Shown: positions 10,903 to 21,403 of the stretch, piece after piece
How the letters are laid out: each line of letters opens with the position of its first letter
Position numbering within the stretch: position 1 is the stretch's first letter
DNA from: Cordilura impudica
Lineage: Eukaryota; Arthropoda; Insecta; Diptera; Scathophagidae
DNA length: 64,000 nt
Direction of reading: 5' to 3'
Assembly (NCBI GenBank): GCA_963682025.1
Contig: OY821521.1
Span: forward strand, 57,941,408-58,005,407
The notes under the pieces: generated by a model
What the model saw: the letters and a program-made list of their open reading frames with translations, nothing else
Told to the model about the DNA's origin: nothing
The model's database searches: none
Made by a program: the position numbers and the translations under genes

Positions 10903-11366
10903 TACATCCATTTATTAGTAGTCCAAAAATAAATCTTATATGACAATTCTTCATCATAGCATCCATATGAAGCTGATTCCCGATCTTCACTTAAATGTGT
11001 GTCAAAAAACAAAAATACTGCAAATGTGAAAATGTTTTTGCTTTATTTAAACTAAATGTTTTTGCTTTATTTAAAGTAAAAACATTTGGTTTCGAGCCTA
11101 AGTAATTTCAAACCCAATCATTAAAATTATAAAGATCGAAAATAAGATTTTTTTATTTTTATAAAAAATAACAAAATTAAAAAAAAAAATATATTGCAAA
11201 TATGGTCAGGAACGGTCCATTTTTTGATCTAGTCCCCATATAAATATTGAAGGCAAAAAAACTCGCCACTGAAACTTGGTTTATGTTTAATTTCTATATC
11301 TAAATAGTTGGACCAAAGAGATAGAGTCTTTAAGTCGGTCCAGACCGATTGTAATTTTCTTACTTA
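10903..11366 (+). mobile_element. INE-1-like family A fragment, copy A10
   Basis: The 3' half of family A on the plus strand. It contains TACATCCATTTATTAGTAGT, CCGATCTTCACTTAAAT, TTTTTGATCTAGTCCCCATA and a decayed terminal hairpin (AGTCGGTCCAGACCGATTGT) followed by TTTTCTTACTT. It is interrupted by a foreign block (about 11025-11190) that recurs at 17978-18110. Confidence 0.75.
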
Positions 11367-12101
11367 TTCATTTTTGAATTTTGAAGTCATTATGAGCACT
11401 CGATCAAATTAGGGATGCCAAACGAAAAAAAAACAAATGTTCCGAAAATTTAAAATAATATTTGTTATTTTTATTTCCTGAAAATTTTAAATTTTCATTC
11501 GAAACAATTATGAGAAATAATATATAATCTGCCCTGTTCTTGAAACGTTGTTATTTGAATAAGAGTGAATTTAAAATCACATGAAATTAAAATTTTGGGT
11601 TTCTTGAAACCACTTTTTTTTATTTATTTAATGGAAACATATGTTCGAGTTAAGAACCATATGTTTTAGTTAAGAACATATGTTATCTAGAAACCGAGGT
11701 GCCATATGGTTCTTTATTCAGTTTCACAAAAAACTTTTAAGTATTTTGTGCATGTTTTTTCTTAAGTTTATAGCAAAAGTATAAAGAAAAATATTTTCTT
11801 TTAAAATAACAACTTATTTGTTCATTTAATTGTTTTTGTTCTTCAATTTCATTCAATTAAAAATAACTTTTCTATTTTTAAAAAGTTAGGCATCACCAAA
11901 AAAAATTTCGATATTCAAATAAATTGGATTTGACTGGCATCACTACTGTTTCGAACATATGCAAAAAAATAAAAATATGTGATTTGATGAACAAATTTTT
12001 TTTAATTCCTTTATTTGCAATAATTAGTGCATAAAGAATCTATGTTATAATTGAAAAAATTATAATGGAAAATAGATTGTGTAAATAAAAAGTTTTTATT
12101 A

Positions 12102-13406
12102 GAAAAGGTCCGCCATCTAACGTTTTTTTTTTCAACTAGAGCTTATTTCGTGAATGGTAACACTTAGCTCATGTCTGATTTGACAGATAATTAGTTTTAT
12201 CCTTCCGCTGAACGAATATGGTTGTGTATACGCTTGAAGAACGCTGGGAAATATTGCCACATTACTTTGAAAATCATGGTAATGTTGCAGAATGTGTGCG
12301 AAAATTGCGTACGGATTTTGGAAGAAGAGAAGCACCGTCAGCTCCGTATGTTCGTTATCTTGTGAAAAAAGTGAAAGAAACTGGCATCCTCATCGATAAA
12401 CCAAAGCGTGAAAAACCAAAAACAGTGCGTACACCCGAGAATATTGCTGCTGTGGCAGAAAGTGTGCGTGAAGCGCCATCAACATCAATTCACCGTCGTT
12501 CTCATGAATTGATCATTTCGGAGGCACCATTGAGACGAATTTTGCATAAAGACCTTGGTATGACGCCATTCAAAGTCCAATTAGTTCAGGAGTTGAAGAC
12601 AACTGACCATCCAAGGCGTTTTCGCTTCGCTAAGTGGGCCTGCGATCGACTTACAGAGGATGCCGATTTTGCCAAAAAAATCATCTTTTCAGATGAAGCT
12701 CATTTTTATCTTGGCGGGTATGTAAACAAGCAAAATTGTCGCATTTGGGGCACAGAAAACCCGCACGCATACATTGAAAAGCCGATACACCCAAAACGAG
12801 TCACTGTTTGGTGCGGATTTTGGTCCAGAGGCATAATTGGGCCATTTTTCTTCGAAAATGAGCAAGGAGTGGCCGTTACAGTGAATGGCGACCGTTATCG
12901 GGCCATGTTGAACGAATTTTTGTTCACAGAAATTGAAGAGGAGGATATTGGCAACATTTGGTTTCAACAGGACAGCGCTACGTGCCACACAGTCAAAGCT
13001 ACACTCGATGTTTTACGCCCTGGTTTTGAAGATCGTATTATCAGCCGCAGAGCTGATGTCGTTTGGCCACCTCGGAGCTGCGATTTAACACCGTTGGACT
13101 ATTATTTGTGGGGTGCCCTCAAAGATAAGTGTTACGCCAACAAGCCAAAGACAACTAACGCTTTAAAGGACAATATTCGTGAAGCCATTGGTGAAATACA
13201 GCTGCACAAAATCGATAATGTGCTTAAAAATTGGACCGATCGTGTAGGCTACTGCATGGCCAGCCGAGGCAGTCATTTGAATGAAATTATTTTCCATCGG
13301 AAGGATTGTGCTTTCAAATAAAAAAAGAAATTTGAGATAATATTCAGTAGTTTTTTTATAGCATTTTCAAAAAAAAAAAAAAAAATTATTTGGCGGACCC
13401 TTTCGT
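12102..13406 (+). mobile_element. Mariner 1 (rosa-like DD41D) with terminal repeats
   Basis: The left terminal repeat reads GAAAAGGTCCGCCATCTAAC. The right one, inverted, reads ACGAAAGGGTCCGCCAAATA. Both then run into T-rich tracts. TA dinucleotides flank the ends at 12100-12101 and 13407-13408, as expected for Tc1/mariner insertion. About 1.3 kb encloses one open transposase gene, so the element is structurally complete. Confidence 0.88.
12218..13321 (+). CDS. Mariner transposase, DD41D (rosa-like), intact
   Basis: A 367-residue open frame from ATG to TAA encodes a cut-and-paste transposase of the IS630/Tc1/mariner superfamily, acting on the element's own terminal repeats in the nucleus. 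Residues 1-120 form the paired helix-turn-helix DNA-binding region. The catalytic triad is visible as D159 (FSDEAHF), D252 (WFQQDSATCH) and D294 (RSCDLTPLDYYLWG). Forty-one residues separate the second and third aspartates, which places it in the DD41D group known from rosa-type fly elements, not the DD34D mariners or DD34E Tc1. VNKQNCRIWG lies just after the first aspartate. Length fits the superfamily. The frame has no stop or shift, so the element could be recently active. The start is the first ATG, 116 bases inside the left terminal repeat. Confidence 0.95.
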   Translation: MVVYTLEERWEILPHYFENHGNVAECVRKLRTDFGRREAPSAPYVRYLVKKVKETGILIDKPKREKPKTVRTPENIAAVAESVREAPSTSIHRRSHELIISEAPLRRILHKDLGMTPFKVQLVQELKTTDHPRRFRFAKWACDRLTEDADFAKKIIFSDEAHFYLGGYVNKQNCRIWGTENPHAYIEKPIHPKRVTVWCGFWSRGIIGPFFFENEQGVAVTVNGDRYRAMLNEFLFTEIEEEDIGNIWFQQDSATCHTVKATLDVLRPGFEDRIISRRADVVWPPRSCDLTPLDYYLWGALKDKCYANKPKTTNALKDNIREAIGEIQLHKIDNVLKNWTDRVGYCMASRGSHLNEIIFHRKDCAFK

Positions 13407-13788
13407 TATAGAACAGCATCATTGCAAAAAGTGTGTTTTATTAACATCGACCACTTAATACGATTTTTTTTTTAAATCAGCGCAAAAGGTAGACGTTTTT
13501 TGAAATCGTTTTTTTTTTCATAAAATTAATGTCTAATTTTTTAAAATAATGACAAGGTTCAATAAAAAACATGTTAGAGTTTAAATATCAATTAGTTTTT
13601 TTTATCTCTTAAGACCTGCTTAGTACAAAAAAAGGGCATTTGTTTTGATTTCACAAAGCCTTTTCTATGTGAATTAAAACGAGAAAATATACTCTTATTG
13701 AAATTATAGAACAGCAAAAAAGTCGTATATTTAAGAGTTTTTTCATTTACGAGTTTTTTTTTTGTTATAGTGGTTTCAAGAACAGGGG

Positions 13789-14019
13789 TGAATACGTTCA
13801 TATAAATAACATTCTCAGCAATGAGTTGAACTTTTCTTTATTAAAATTTTGTCTTTGGTTTACAAATTATTGCGCTTTATTTATGTATCAATTTTATGTG
13901 TTCAATCCTTAAGTATCAATTGATATTTTCTAAACTTCATTTGATATCTTTGAATTTAATTTAATGTTCTCTTATCCTGAATCACAATGTGTAGCATTGG
14001 TCTATAGATATTACCATGG
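13789..14019. other. Unassigned spacer
   Basis: AT-rich spacer between the mariner host element and a LINE fragment. Nothing recognised. Confidence 0.4.
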
Positions 14020-14330
14020 AAAATGCTCTTCTGAGATTAGCGAACTTATTCCAAGTGCCCGAGTTTTGGTTTGCTCCACCCGATTCTCTAGTAGATCACA
14101 TCCTTTTGTAGTATTGTCCGATTGATCGCACAACGCATTACGGAGAGAATTCGTTTATAAGTCGAACTAGCAGTATTTGGAATAAACTCCCCGCAGAGGT
14201 TTTTCGGACAGTTATAATCTAATAAAATTTAAGTCATATATCCACAAACACTACTCCCTCTCTACTCCTTCGCATAACCTATTTTCGTGAAATTAACAAA
14301 ATGCATTGCAAATGCATTTGTAGGGGTGTT
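14020..14330 (+). pseudogene. Non-LTR retrotransposon ORF2 C-terminal tail
   Basis: A decayed reading frame contains SFISRTSSIWNKLPAEVF (about 14152-14205). Nearby, in a shifted frame, is a remnant of the YNLIKFKSYIHKHYSL type. This is the tail that follows the reverse transcriptase in many LINEs. Several stops and at least one frameshift are present. Upstream reverse transcriptase motifs are absent, as expected for a 5'-truncated LINE copy. Clade unassigned; possibly the same family as 30930-31145. Confidence 0.65.
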
Positions 14331-14693
14331 GGTTAATTAAAAAAAAATTTTTTTGGTTTCTGCTTTTTTTTATTTTTAAACTATATTATAGTTTTAATAG
14401 TAATCGTGTTCGACAGCTAAAAGAAGTTGAGGGTGACGGCTTCTATAATGGCGCTTAAGGTTAAATGCTTTTACTATTTTTAATAGATGGTTACATACCA
14501 GGCACTCCGCTTCATTTAGCGTGTTTAAACAAAAGAAAAAACCACCTTCCCAACTTTCATCCCACATAATTGCTTTATTTTTATTAAAAATCTATTTATA
14601 AAATATAAGCTTTAATATCACAAAAAAATTGTGCGTTGCTGTAGATATTCTCTGTATACCTTTTAAAAAAAACATTGTAACAATTTTAAAAGG

Positions 14694-14874
14694 CAATGCA
14701 ACATAGACCTGATTTGTTCAAAAGCTTTCATAAGACTGAATGAAATAATTGTTTACTTTTACTCCTTGGTGAGTATTTTTGTTTTCGTTCAGCTGTATTC
14801 ATATAAGAAGCTGATTAGAGTGCGGATCGCTGGTGCTGATAGACCGACTATAACTTTCCTACTTGTTTTAATAT
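14694..14874 (+). repeat. Dispersed repeat ending in an INE-A 3' tip
   Basis: GCAATGCAACATAGACCTGA through TTCAAAAGC, GACTGAATGAAAT and CATATAAGAAGCTGATTAGAG matches 37088-37230. It runs into AGACCGACTATAACTTTCCTACTTG, the last bases of family A on the plus strand. Confidence 0.6.
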
Positions 14875-14948
14875 ATGGCAATTTAATAAAAAATTCATAG
14901 CTTTTATAGATAGTTCATCACACTATCTATCACAAAATCACTCAAAAA

Positions 14949-15613
14949 CAAGTAAGAAAATTATAGTCGGTCTAGCCCGGCTATACGATACCATATACCA
15001 TGGTTTAGAAGCCCCATCTCTTCGGTCCAACTAATTTGATATAGCATATAAGCATAAACCAAATTTGAGTGGCATTTTTATTAAACCAAATTTGAGAAAA
15101 ATCTGTGCAATATTTTTGTTTTTTGATAGATTTAAGTGAAGATCGGGAAGCAGCTCTATATGAAGCCTATGACTAAGAATTTTCCTATAGGTATTATTTT
15201 TGAACTACTGATTAATGGATGTAATAGGCACATACAAACCCAATTTGACTGAGATCTATATCATAATTTGGAACTTATGGCAATTTATGTCGATTTCATA
15301 GGGGTCATTTGTATGGGGACTAGGTCTGAACATGGACCGATTTCACCAATTTCAATAGCGTTCATCCCATGGCCGATGAAAGCTTATATACCAAATGTCA
15401 TCAAAATATATCCATATTTGCGACCTGTAGTTTGATTACAAGGTTTACATGGACACACAGACGGACGGACGGACATTGCTATTTCGACTCAAAAAGTGAT
15501 TCTGAGTCAATCGGTATAATTAAAGATGGCTCTAGGACGAATATTTTTGGTTGTTACAAACAGCAGCACAAAGTCATTATACCCAAACCACATTGTGGTA
15601 TAGGGTATAAAAA
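14949..15613 (-). mobile_element. INE-1-like element, family A, copy A2
   Basis: Full termini with an internal deletion relative to A1: about 120 bases are missing near 15085, where two AACCAAATTTGAG motifs come together. The 3' hairpin is imperfect (TATAGTCGGTCTAGCCCGGC), the GTCC core is short, and the 5' end is GGTATAGGGTATAA in this orientation. Non-coding. Confidence 0.82.
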
Positions 15614-17223
15614 ATCAATTTCACAAAAGCCATAAATATTTGTTAGATTTAAAAAATCAGTCAGACAAATATTCATATTAGATAATCTTCGGATTATTGC
15701 AAACTATTGAAGACGAAGCAGCATAGAGAAAATTGTTTTGTATTTTGCCTCCTCTTTGAAAGCCGCCTTTCGAATTGAGCTCTAACTATATTTGGAGTTG
15801 TCAAATCGAAATCGGGGAACTTTTTTTTCAATAACTTTATGTTAACAATTTAAGATATTAACAGAAAGAAATTAAATCGAAGAAAAGCGTATACTTTTAC
15901 TTTTCTTCAACAATTTTATTAGTCAAAAGTTTTTACTTTAAGCCTTCTCCAACTATTTAATAATGGCGGCCCTTCAAAAAAGGTGGCCCAATAAAATAAA
16001 ATGAGAATTTTGAATGAAAAAAATTACTTTCTAATACTTTCTTTAGTGAAGATTGCTTTTAAGTGTTTTTTTTTAATCTAAAAATCCTTTTTCTCAATTA
16101 ACTCATTTATATAACAAATAAATTTTTAATTTCCCAAAGAGTATTTTAACGGCTTCTTTATGTGGCAAAATGTGCACAGTTTGTATCTGAAATTGTGGAA
16201 ATTTTCATTTTATTTCTTATTTTTTATTGCATGGCCACTTCCTCTTCTCTGTATGTGTTCACTTTTATGCCGTAAGACGATAAAACAGTTTTTTTTTCTA
16301 ATAAAATTTATGTGCCAAGTTGCTGTGTTAAGTGCGCTTAAACTGACATGAAATTACTGCATAAAAGTACCTTTTGGCAAACTAAAAATTAATTGATAAA
16401 AAAAAATTCTAAATAAATAGCAATAAAGACGATAACTGCAGGAAACAAAGAAAGCAAGCGAGAAAAACAGACAAAACATCTTTAAATGAAGATGTATGGC
16501 AAAAAAGGAAGTAAAAAGTAAGCACAATTTAAAAGAAGAGAAAAATACATAAAGCTACTCACACATACATAAACCAAATGCACGAAAAAAGGACAAAATT
16601 TGCAATATAAAAATATAGACATTTAAACGAAAATGGAACATAAGTACGTAATATGTAAGGAATTTTTCAATTGAATTGTATGTACGACAGTTTTTTTTTT
16701 ATCATACAAATTCTTACAAAACGCTCTTACATTTACACAAACCGTATTACAAGCTTCATACATGGTAAATAGGGTGGCTGTTATTTGAGTGAATTGCAGG
16801 AAAATATGTGACATTTAATCTGAAGAAGTTCTTTCAAATATCAGAAACTACTTTCGTAAAAGGTACTCAATTAAAAGAGATTATTTCCAAAAGGGTAAAC
16901 AACTCATTTAATTTCTCACCATTTCCGGAATAGCATTGCCTTAAATAGTTTTTGCATTGCTTGCAATGATCAACTTCCTTGAATGTCATTGTAAACAATT
17001 TACAGAGATAGAAATATAAAGTTATTACGAAAAAAATAAAACTTGAAAATCTTCACAATACTAGGAGAATTTTGTTTCAAATTTGTAAAATTCAATGTAC
17101 AATATGGAACAAAAATTAATTAAAAATTTTTAGAGCCAAATATTCAGTAATCTCAAATTATTATTACGTTTAGGTTATATATTAAGCACACTGGTAGAAG
17201 TTGTTATAAGACAAAGATATTAA
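15614..17223. other. AT-rich stretch without recognised genes
   Basis: About 1.6 kb. Short frames at 16160 and 16623 are AT-driven and carry no motif. No terminal repeats or matches elsewhere in the window were found. Confidence 0.45.
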
Positions 17224-17570
17224 GTTAAACTAGCAGATTCCAACATTCGAAATTCGAGTGCATTTTCAACTTAGCATATTCACAAACCAACACTTTTTTT
17301 GGTTTATTATTACTGTGAATGAAGATAACAAACTCATTAACGACCACATCAAAAATTTAGTAAACACACACATAGCATATGATAATTTTATGTATGTGTT
17401 AGTAGCAACTTTATATGCAATTAAGTTAAAATAGAGGAACAAATTTAAAAATCTGTATATCTGGTGAACAGCTAAAAAGAAATACCTTTCAAATAATATA
17501 TGTTTGGTTGAAATCGAGATAAAACGGTAGAACAAAACATCGGTAACAAAAAATCGCCTAGCCTATTAGT
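17224..17570 (+). repeat. Interspersed repeat family H, copy 1
   Basis: About 350 bases are repeated in inverse orientation at 43914-44268. Both begin CTAGCAGATTCCA or AGCTGATTCCAGCA followed by an imperfect CGAAATTCGAG palindrome. Both contain GTTAGTAGCAACTTTA and CTGGTGAACAGC, and end near GGTAACAAAAAATCGCCTAG. Ends are not typical of a named family. Confidence 0.65.
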
Positions 17571-18124
17571 AATATAGATATAGATAATATAGATAATATA
17601 TATGGGTGCTGCTTGGCATAAAGTTGGGTTACATACCTAAGTTCATGCTTTCTGCAGTAATTCATGTTTCATCGAATAAAAAATATTAAATATATTTTAG
17701 TTTGTTTGTTATATTGGAAGAAAATACAAAAAAAAAAATTAAATATTGTATATTTTAAAAATATCAAATATATTTTAGTTTGTTATATTGGAACGGCTTA
17801 AATAGTATAACTTTTCGCTTGAATTCTCATTTAGTTGTTTTCAGCAAATGTATATGAATGTAACTATTTACCAAACAAACTATCAACTTCTTTTGATTAC
17901 TGATGAGGGTTGGTGACTCTTCCCGAAACAGGTGTATAACCTGTCACGCAGAATATAGATCAATTTTTGAAACAAATGTGCAAATGCTTTAGCTTTATTT
18001 AAAGTAAAAACATTTGATCTTGAGCCTGAACAATTTCAAACTCAATCATTAAATTGATAGAGATCGAAAATAAGATTTTTTATTTTAATTGAAAATAATA
18101 AAATTAGAAAAAAATTTTTAATTT
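17571..18124. other. AT-rich spacer with a fragment shared with 11040-11180
   Basis: Bases 17978-18110 (TTTATTTAAAGTAAAAACAT through GATCGAAAATAAGATTTT) match the block inside the family A fragment at 10903. Nothing else recognised. Confidence 0.5.
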
Positions 18125-19606
18125 TTATACCAAATTTCAAGTGGAGCAGCATATTAAAAGTCAAAAACATAAGGTTTTTAGCGAGCGAGCTACCGAAAAG
18201 ACTTCTCATCATTTTCTCACTAATAGTTCTGCACTTGGAGGTAAATCTGGCGAATTCAATATGGAACTATGTGATGCATTTTTTTCGGCCGATATACCTC
18301 TTCACAAAATAAACAACCCACAACTAGGAAATTTTTTATAAAAGCACAGCAACGAAGATATTCCTGTTGAGTCAGCGACTAGAAAAAATTATGTCAGTAA
18401 GCTGTATTCTATATATTAATACGTGAAGGTAAATATTTAGTTCCCTTTTTAAGCAATATGCGGGCACGGAGGAGAGTGAAAAATGGCATAGTTATAGTTC
18501 GTATGGAGGAGAATCTGAGAATGATAAAATTTGTCTTAAAAATGTATTAAATTAAATAAAATAAAATATTTATAATAATTCGTTACACCCTGTTAATGCG
18601 AATGATTTTAATTATTAGATGCTCTGTGTTGAATTGTGAATTGATAAAATTGATTAACATACCTTTAGGCTCATTCAAATATTCATAAATTTTTTATATA
18701 TACATATATATAGATTAAAAAAATATTGGAAGACAAAAATTTAATGACAAAATAATACTTCCTAGAATTCGCACTTGAATTTCGAGTGTTGGGCTGTACT
18801 AGTATAAGCATAAAAGCCAAACTTTTTGTGGGTATCAATTGGATGGAACAACTGTTGGAATTTCGGACTCAGACAAGGAAAAAGCAAACAAAAATATTTA
18901 CTGAATATTGTGGAATTGAAAAAAGTAAATCACGATAAAATTGCCCGTGCTTTTGACGATTCAATTTCCTTATTGGGCGAAAGTTTTGGCAAAGATAAAA
19001 TACTGTCATATTTAACTGATGCTGCTCCATACATGGTGAAATCAGCAAATTATTTAAAAGTTTTCTACACGAAAAGGCTTCATATAATTTGTTTAGCCCA
19101 TGTGATGCACCGTGTGGCGGAGGAGATACGAAAACAATATGACAACATCAATTTGTAAATTCCTTATGAAAAAAAAATATCTTTAAAAGCTCCATTGCGT
19201 GTTGAAACATTTAAAGCAAAATACGCCGAAATAAGTCTTCCACCTCAACCCATAGTAACCAGTTGCTGAACATGGTGGAAGGCTGACAGATATTACACTA
19301 ACCATTTTAACAAAGATCTTAATGAAGCAGATGCTATTTCTATTCACAAAGTTAATGACATTTTAAATTTACTAAACATCAAAAGTGAATTAGTATTTGT
19401 AAACACAAATTATGGTTTTCTTGTCAATACAATCGCTCTACTAGAGGGATTTCATTCTTTCATAACGCAAGTTGAACAGGTTAAAGTTGCTACAAACAAA
19501 ATAAATGCTGCTGAAGGTCAAATTAGTGCCACAATAAAAAAATAAACATGAAAAGGTTTTCCAAAGAAAAAATTACGAATTTACGAACTGAAAGAAATTG
19601 CTTGTA

Positions 19607-20912
19607 ACGGGTGATTTTTTTGAGGTTAGGATTTTCATGCATTAGTATTTGACAGATCACGTGGGATTTCAGACATGGTGTCAAAGAGAAAGATGCTCAG
19701 TATGCTTTGACATTTCATCATGAATAGACTTACTAACGAGCAACGCTTGCAAATCATTGAATTTTATTACCAAAATCAGTGTTCGGTTCGAAATGTGTTT
19801 CGCGCTTTACGTCCGATTTATGGTCTACATAATCGACCAAGTGAGCAAACAATTAATGCGATTGTGACCAAGTTTCGCACTCAGTTTACTTTATTGGACA
19901 TTAAACCAACCACACGAATGCGTACAGTGCGTACAGAAGAGAATATTGCGTCTGTTTCTGAGAGTGTTACTGAAGACCGTGAAATGTCGATTCGTCGCCG
20001 TTCGCAGCAATTGGGTTTGTGTTATTCGACCACATGGAAGATTTTACGCAAAGATCTTGGTGTAAAACCGTATAAAATACAGCTCGTGCAAGAACTGAAG
20101 CCGAGCGATCTGCCACAACGTCTAATTTTCAGTGAATGGGCCCTAGAAAAGTTGGCAGAAAATCCGCTTTTTTATCGACAAATTTTGTTCAGCGATGAGG
20201 CTCATTTCTGGTTGAATGGCTTCGTAAATAAGCAAAATTGCCGTATTTGGAGTGAAGAGCAACCAGAAGCCGTTCAAGAACTGCCCATGCATCCCGAAAA
20301 ATGCACTGTTTGGTGTGGTTTGTACGCTGGTGGAATCATTGGACCGTATTTTTTCAAAGATGCTGTTGGACGCAACGTTACGGTGAATGGCGATCGCTAT
20401 CGTTCGATGCTAACAAACTTTTTGTTGCCAAAAATGGAAGAACTGAACTTGGTTGACATGTGGTTTCAACAAGATGGCGCTACATGCCACACAGCTCGCG
20501 ATTCTATGGCCATTTTGAGGGAAAACTTCGGAGAACAATTCATCTCAAGAAATGGACCGGTAAGTTGGCCACCAAGATCATGCGATTTGACGCCTTTAGA
20601 CTATTTTTTGTGGGGCTACGTCAAGTCTAAAGTCTACAGAAATAAGCCAGCAACTATTCCAGCTTTGGAAGACAACATTTCCGAAGAAATTCGGGCTATT
20701 CCGGCCGAAATGCTCGAAAAAGTTGCCCAAAATTGGACTTTCCGAATGGACCACCTAAGACGCAGCCGCGGTCAACATTTAAATGAAATTATCTTCAAAA
20801 AGTAAATGTCATGGACCAATCTAACGTTTCAAATAAAGAACCGATGAGATTTTGCAAATTTTATGCGTTTTTTTTTTAAAAAAAGTTATCAAGCTCTTAA
20901 AAAATCACCCGT
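19607..20912 (+). mobile_element. Mariner 2 (DD41D) with perfect 14-bp terminal repeats
   Basis: ACGGGTGATTTTTT at the left is exactly inverted at the right, with TA at 19605-19606 and 20913-20914. The interior is one transposase gene. The element sits within the decayed hAT gene, whose C-terminal frame resumes immediately after the right TA. Confidence 0.93.
19720..20805 (+). CDS. Mariner transposase, DD41D, intact
   Basis: A 361-residue open frame from ATG to TAA. Residues 1-120 carry the helix-turn-helix region. The catalytic aspartates align residue for residue with mariner 1: D159 (FSDEAHF), D252 (WFQQDGATCH) and D294 (SCDLTPLDYFLWG), with 41 residues between the last two. The proteins share VNKQNCRIW, TVNGDRYR, WPPRSCDLTPLDY and the C-terminal RG.HLNEIIF motif. 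They differ throughout the N-terminal domain, and their terminal repeats are different, so they are separate families. No inactivating change was seen. Transcription would start in the roughly 110-base leader. Confidence 0.95.
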   Translation: MNRLTNEQRLQIIEFYYQNQCSVRNVFRALRPIYGLHNRPSEQTINAIVTKFRTQFTLLDIKPTTRMRTVRTEENIASVSESVTEDREMSIRRRSQQLGLCYSTTWKILRKDLGVKPYKIQLVQELKPSDLPQRLIFSEWALEKLAENPLFYRQILFSDEAHFWLNGFVNKQNCRIWSEEQPEAVQELPMHPEKCTVWCGLYAGGIIGPYFFKDAVGRNVTVNGDRYRSMLTNFLLPKMEELNLVDMWFQQDGATCHTARDSMAILRENFGEQFISRNGPVSWPPRSCDLTPLDYFLWGYVKSKVYRNKPATIPALEDNISEEIRAIPAEMLEKVAQNWTFRMDHLRRSRGQHLNEIIFKK

Positions 20913-21301
20913 TATATTTAATTTAAGTTCTAAAACTGAGAATATAGACGGTGATTATACCACAAATGAACTAATAGCACCAATAACTTCGGTTGATGTG
21001 GAACGGTTATTTTCTAAGTTTAAAAACTTTCTGAGACCCAATGGTCTAAATTTCTCGTTTGACAATTTAAAACAAAACTTGTTAATTTTCATAAATAACT
21101 CTTTAAAATAAGTTTTTAAATTTATGTAATTTTTGTAAAGAAATAAGAAAGCAACGGGACTGATTTTTTTTTTTGTCAAGTTTTTTTGTTTTAATAAATA
21201 TTGGAATAAATTAATAATAAATGCATATTTTTTAATATTAAGTGCATGTTTTTCGATTTTTGGTGCATATTTTATGTACATAAAACAAGTTTTTAAAAGC
21301 A

Positions 21302-21319
21302 TGTGAATCCGGTCCCTAG
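21302..21319. repeat. Probable right terminus of the decayed hAT
   Basis: TGTGAATCCGGTCCCTAG, inverted CTAGGGACCGGATTCACA, is of the type that ends hAT elements and lies 190 bases after the transposase stop. I did not find a matching left end upstream of 18125. Confidence 0.45.
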
Positions 21320-21403
21320 TGTAAATATAGAAACTTCAATTTTGAGAGTTGGTTGTTTGTTTTTATAAAATAAACAAAAAATAAAAATATTTAAAAAAAT
21401 TAA

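Larger units (their letters stand above)
11532..13788. mobile_element. Older inverted-repeat element hosting mariner 1
   Basis: CCCTGTTCTTGAAAC at 11532 is mirrored by GTTTCAAGAACAGGG at 13773-13788 (continuing as GTGGTTTC inward). These look like the termini of a roughly 0.95-kb non-autonomous element into which the 1.3-kb mariner at 12102 inserted. No target duplication is evident at the outer ends, and the remaining interior is AT-rich and non-coding. Confidence 0.55.
18125..21119 (+). pseudogene. Decayed hAT transposase split by mariner 2
   Basis: Remnants occur in the correct order. At 18125-18341 an N-terminal zinc-finger-type piece reads VEQHIKSQKHKVFSE and continues to FFSADIPLHKINNPQLGNFL. 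At 18826-19158 the core includes LTDAAPYMVKSANYL and RLHIICLAHVMHRVAEEIR. From about 19190 to 19545 the frame shifts repeatedly. After the mariner insertion, 20914-21111 encodes the C-terminal hAT dimerisation segment (APITSVDVERLFSKFKNFLR). It is a transposase for cut-and-paste movement with 8-bp duplications, now dead. Stops, frameshifts and the 1.3-kb insertion interrupt it. The domain order resembles hAT proteins of the CGGBP1-related type, but I am unsure of the subfamily. Confidence 0.85.

Noticed and set aside
20955..21302. 115-codon minus-strand frame
   Set aside because: It lies opposite the hAT dimerisation region and the AT-rich 3' flank, and is lysine/asparagine-rich noise.
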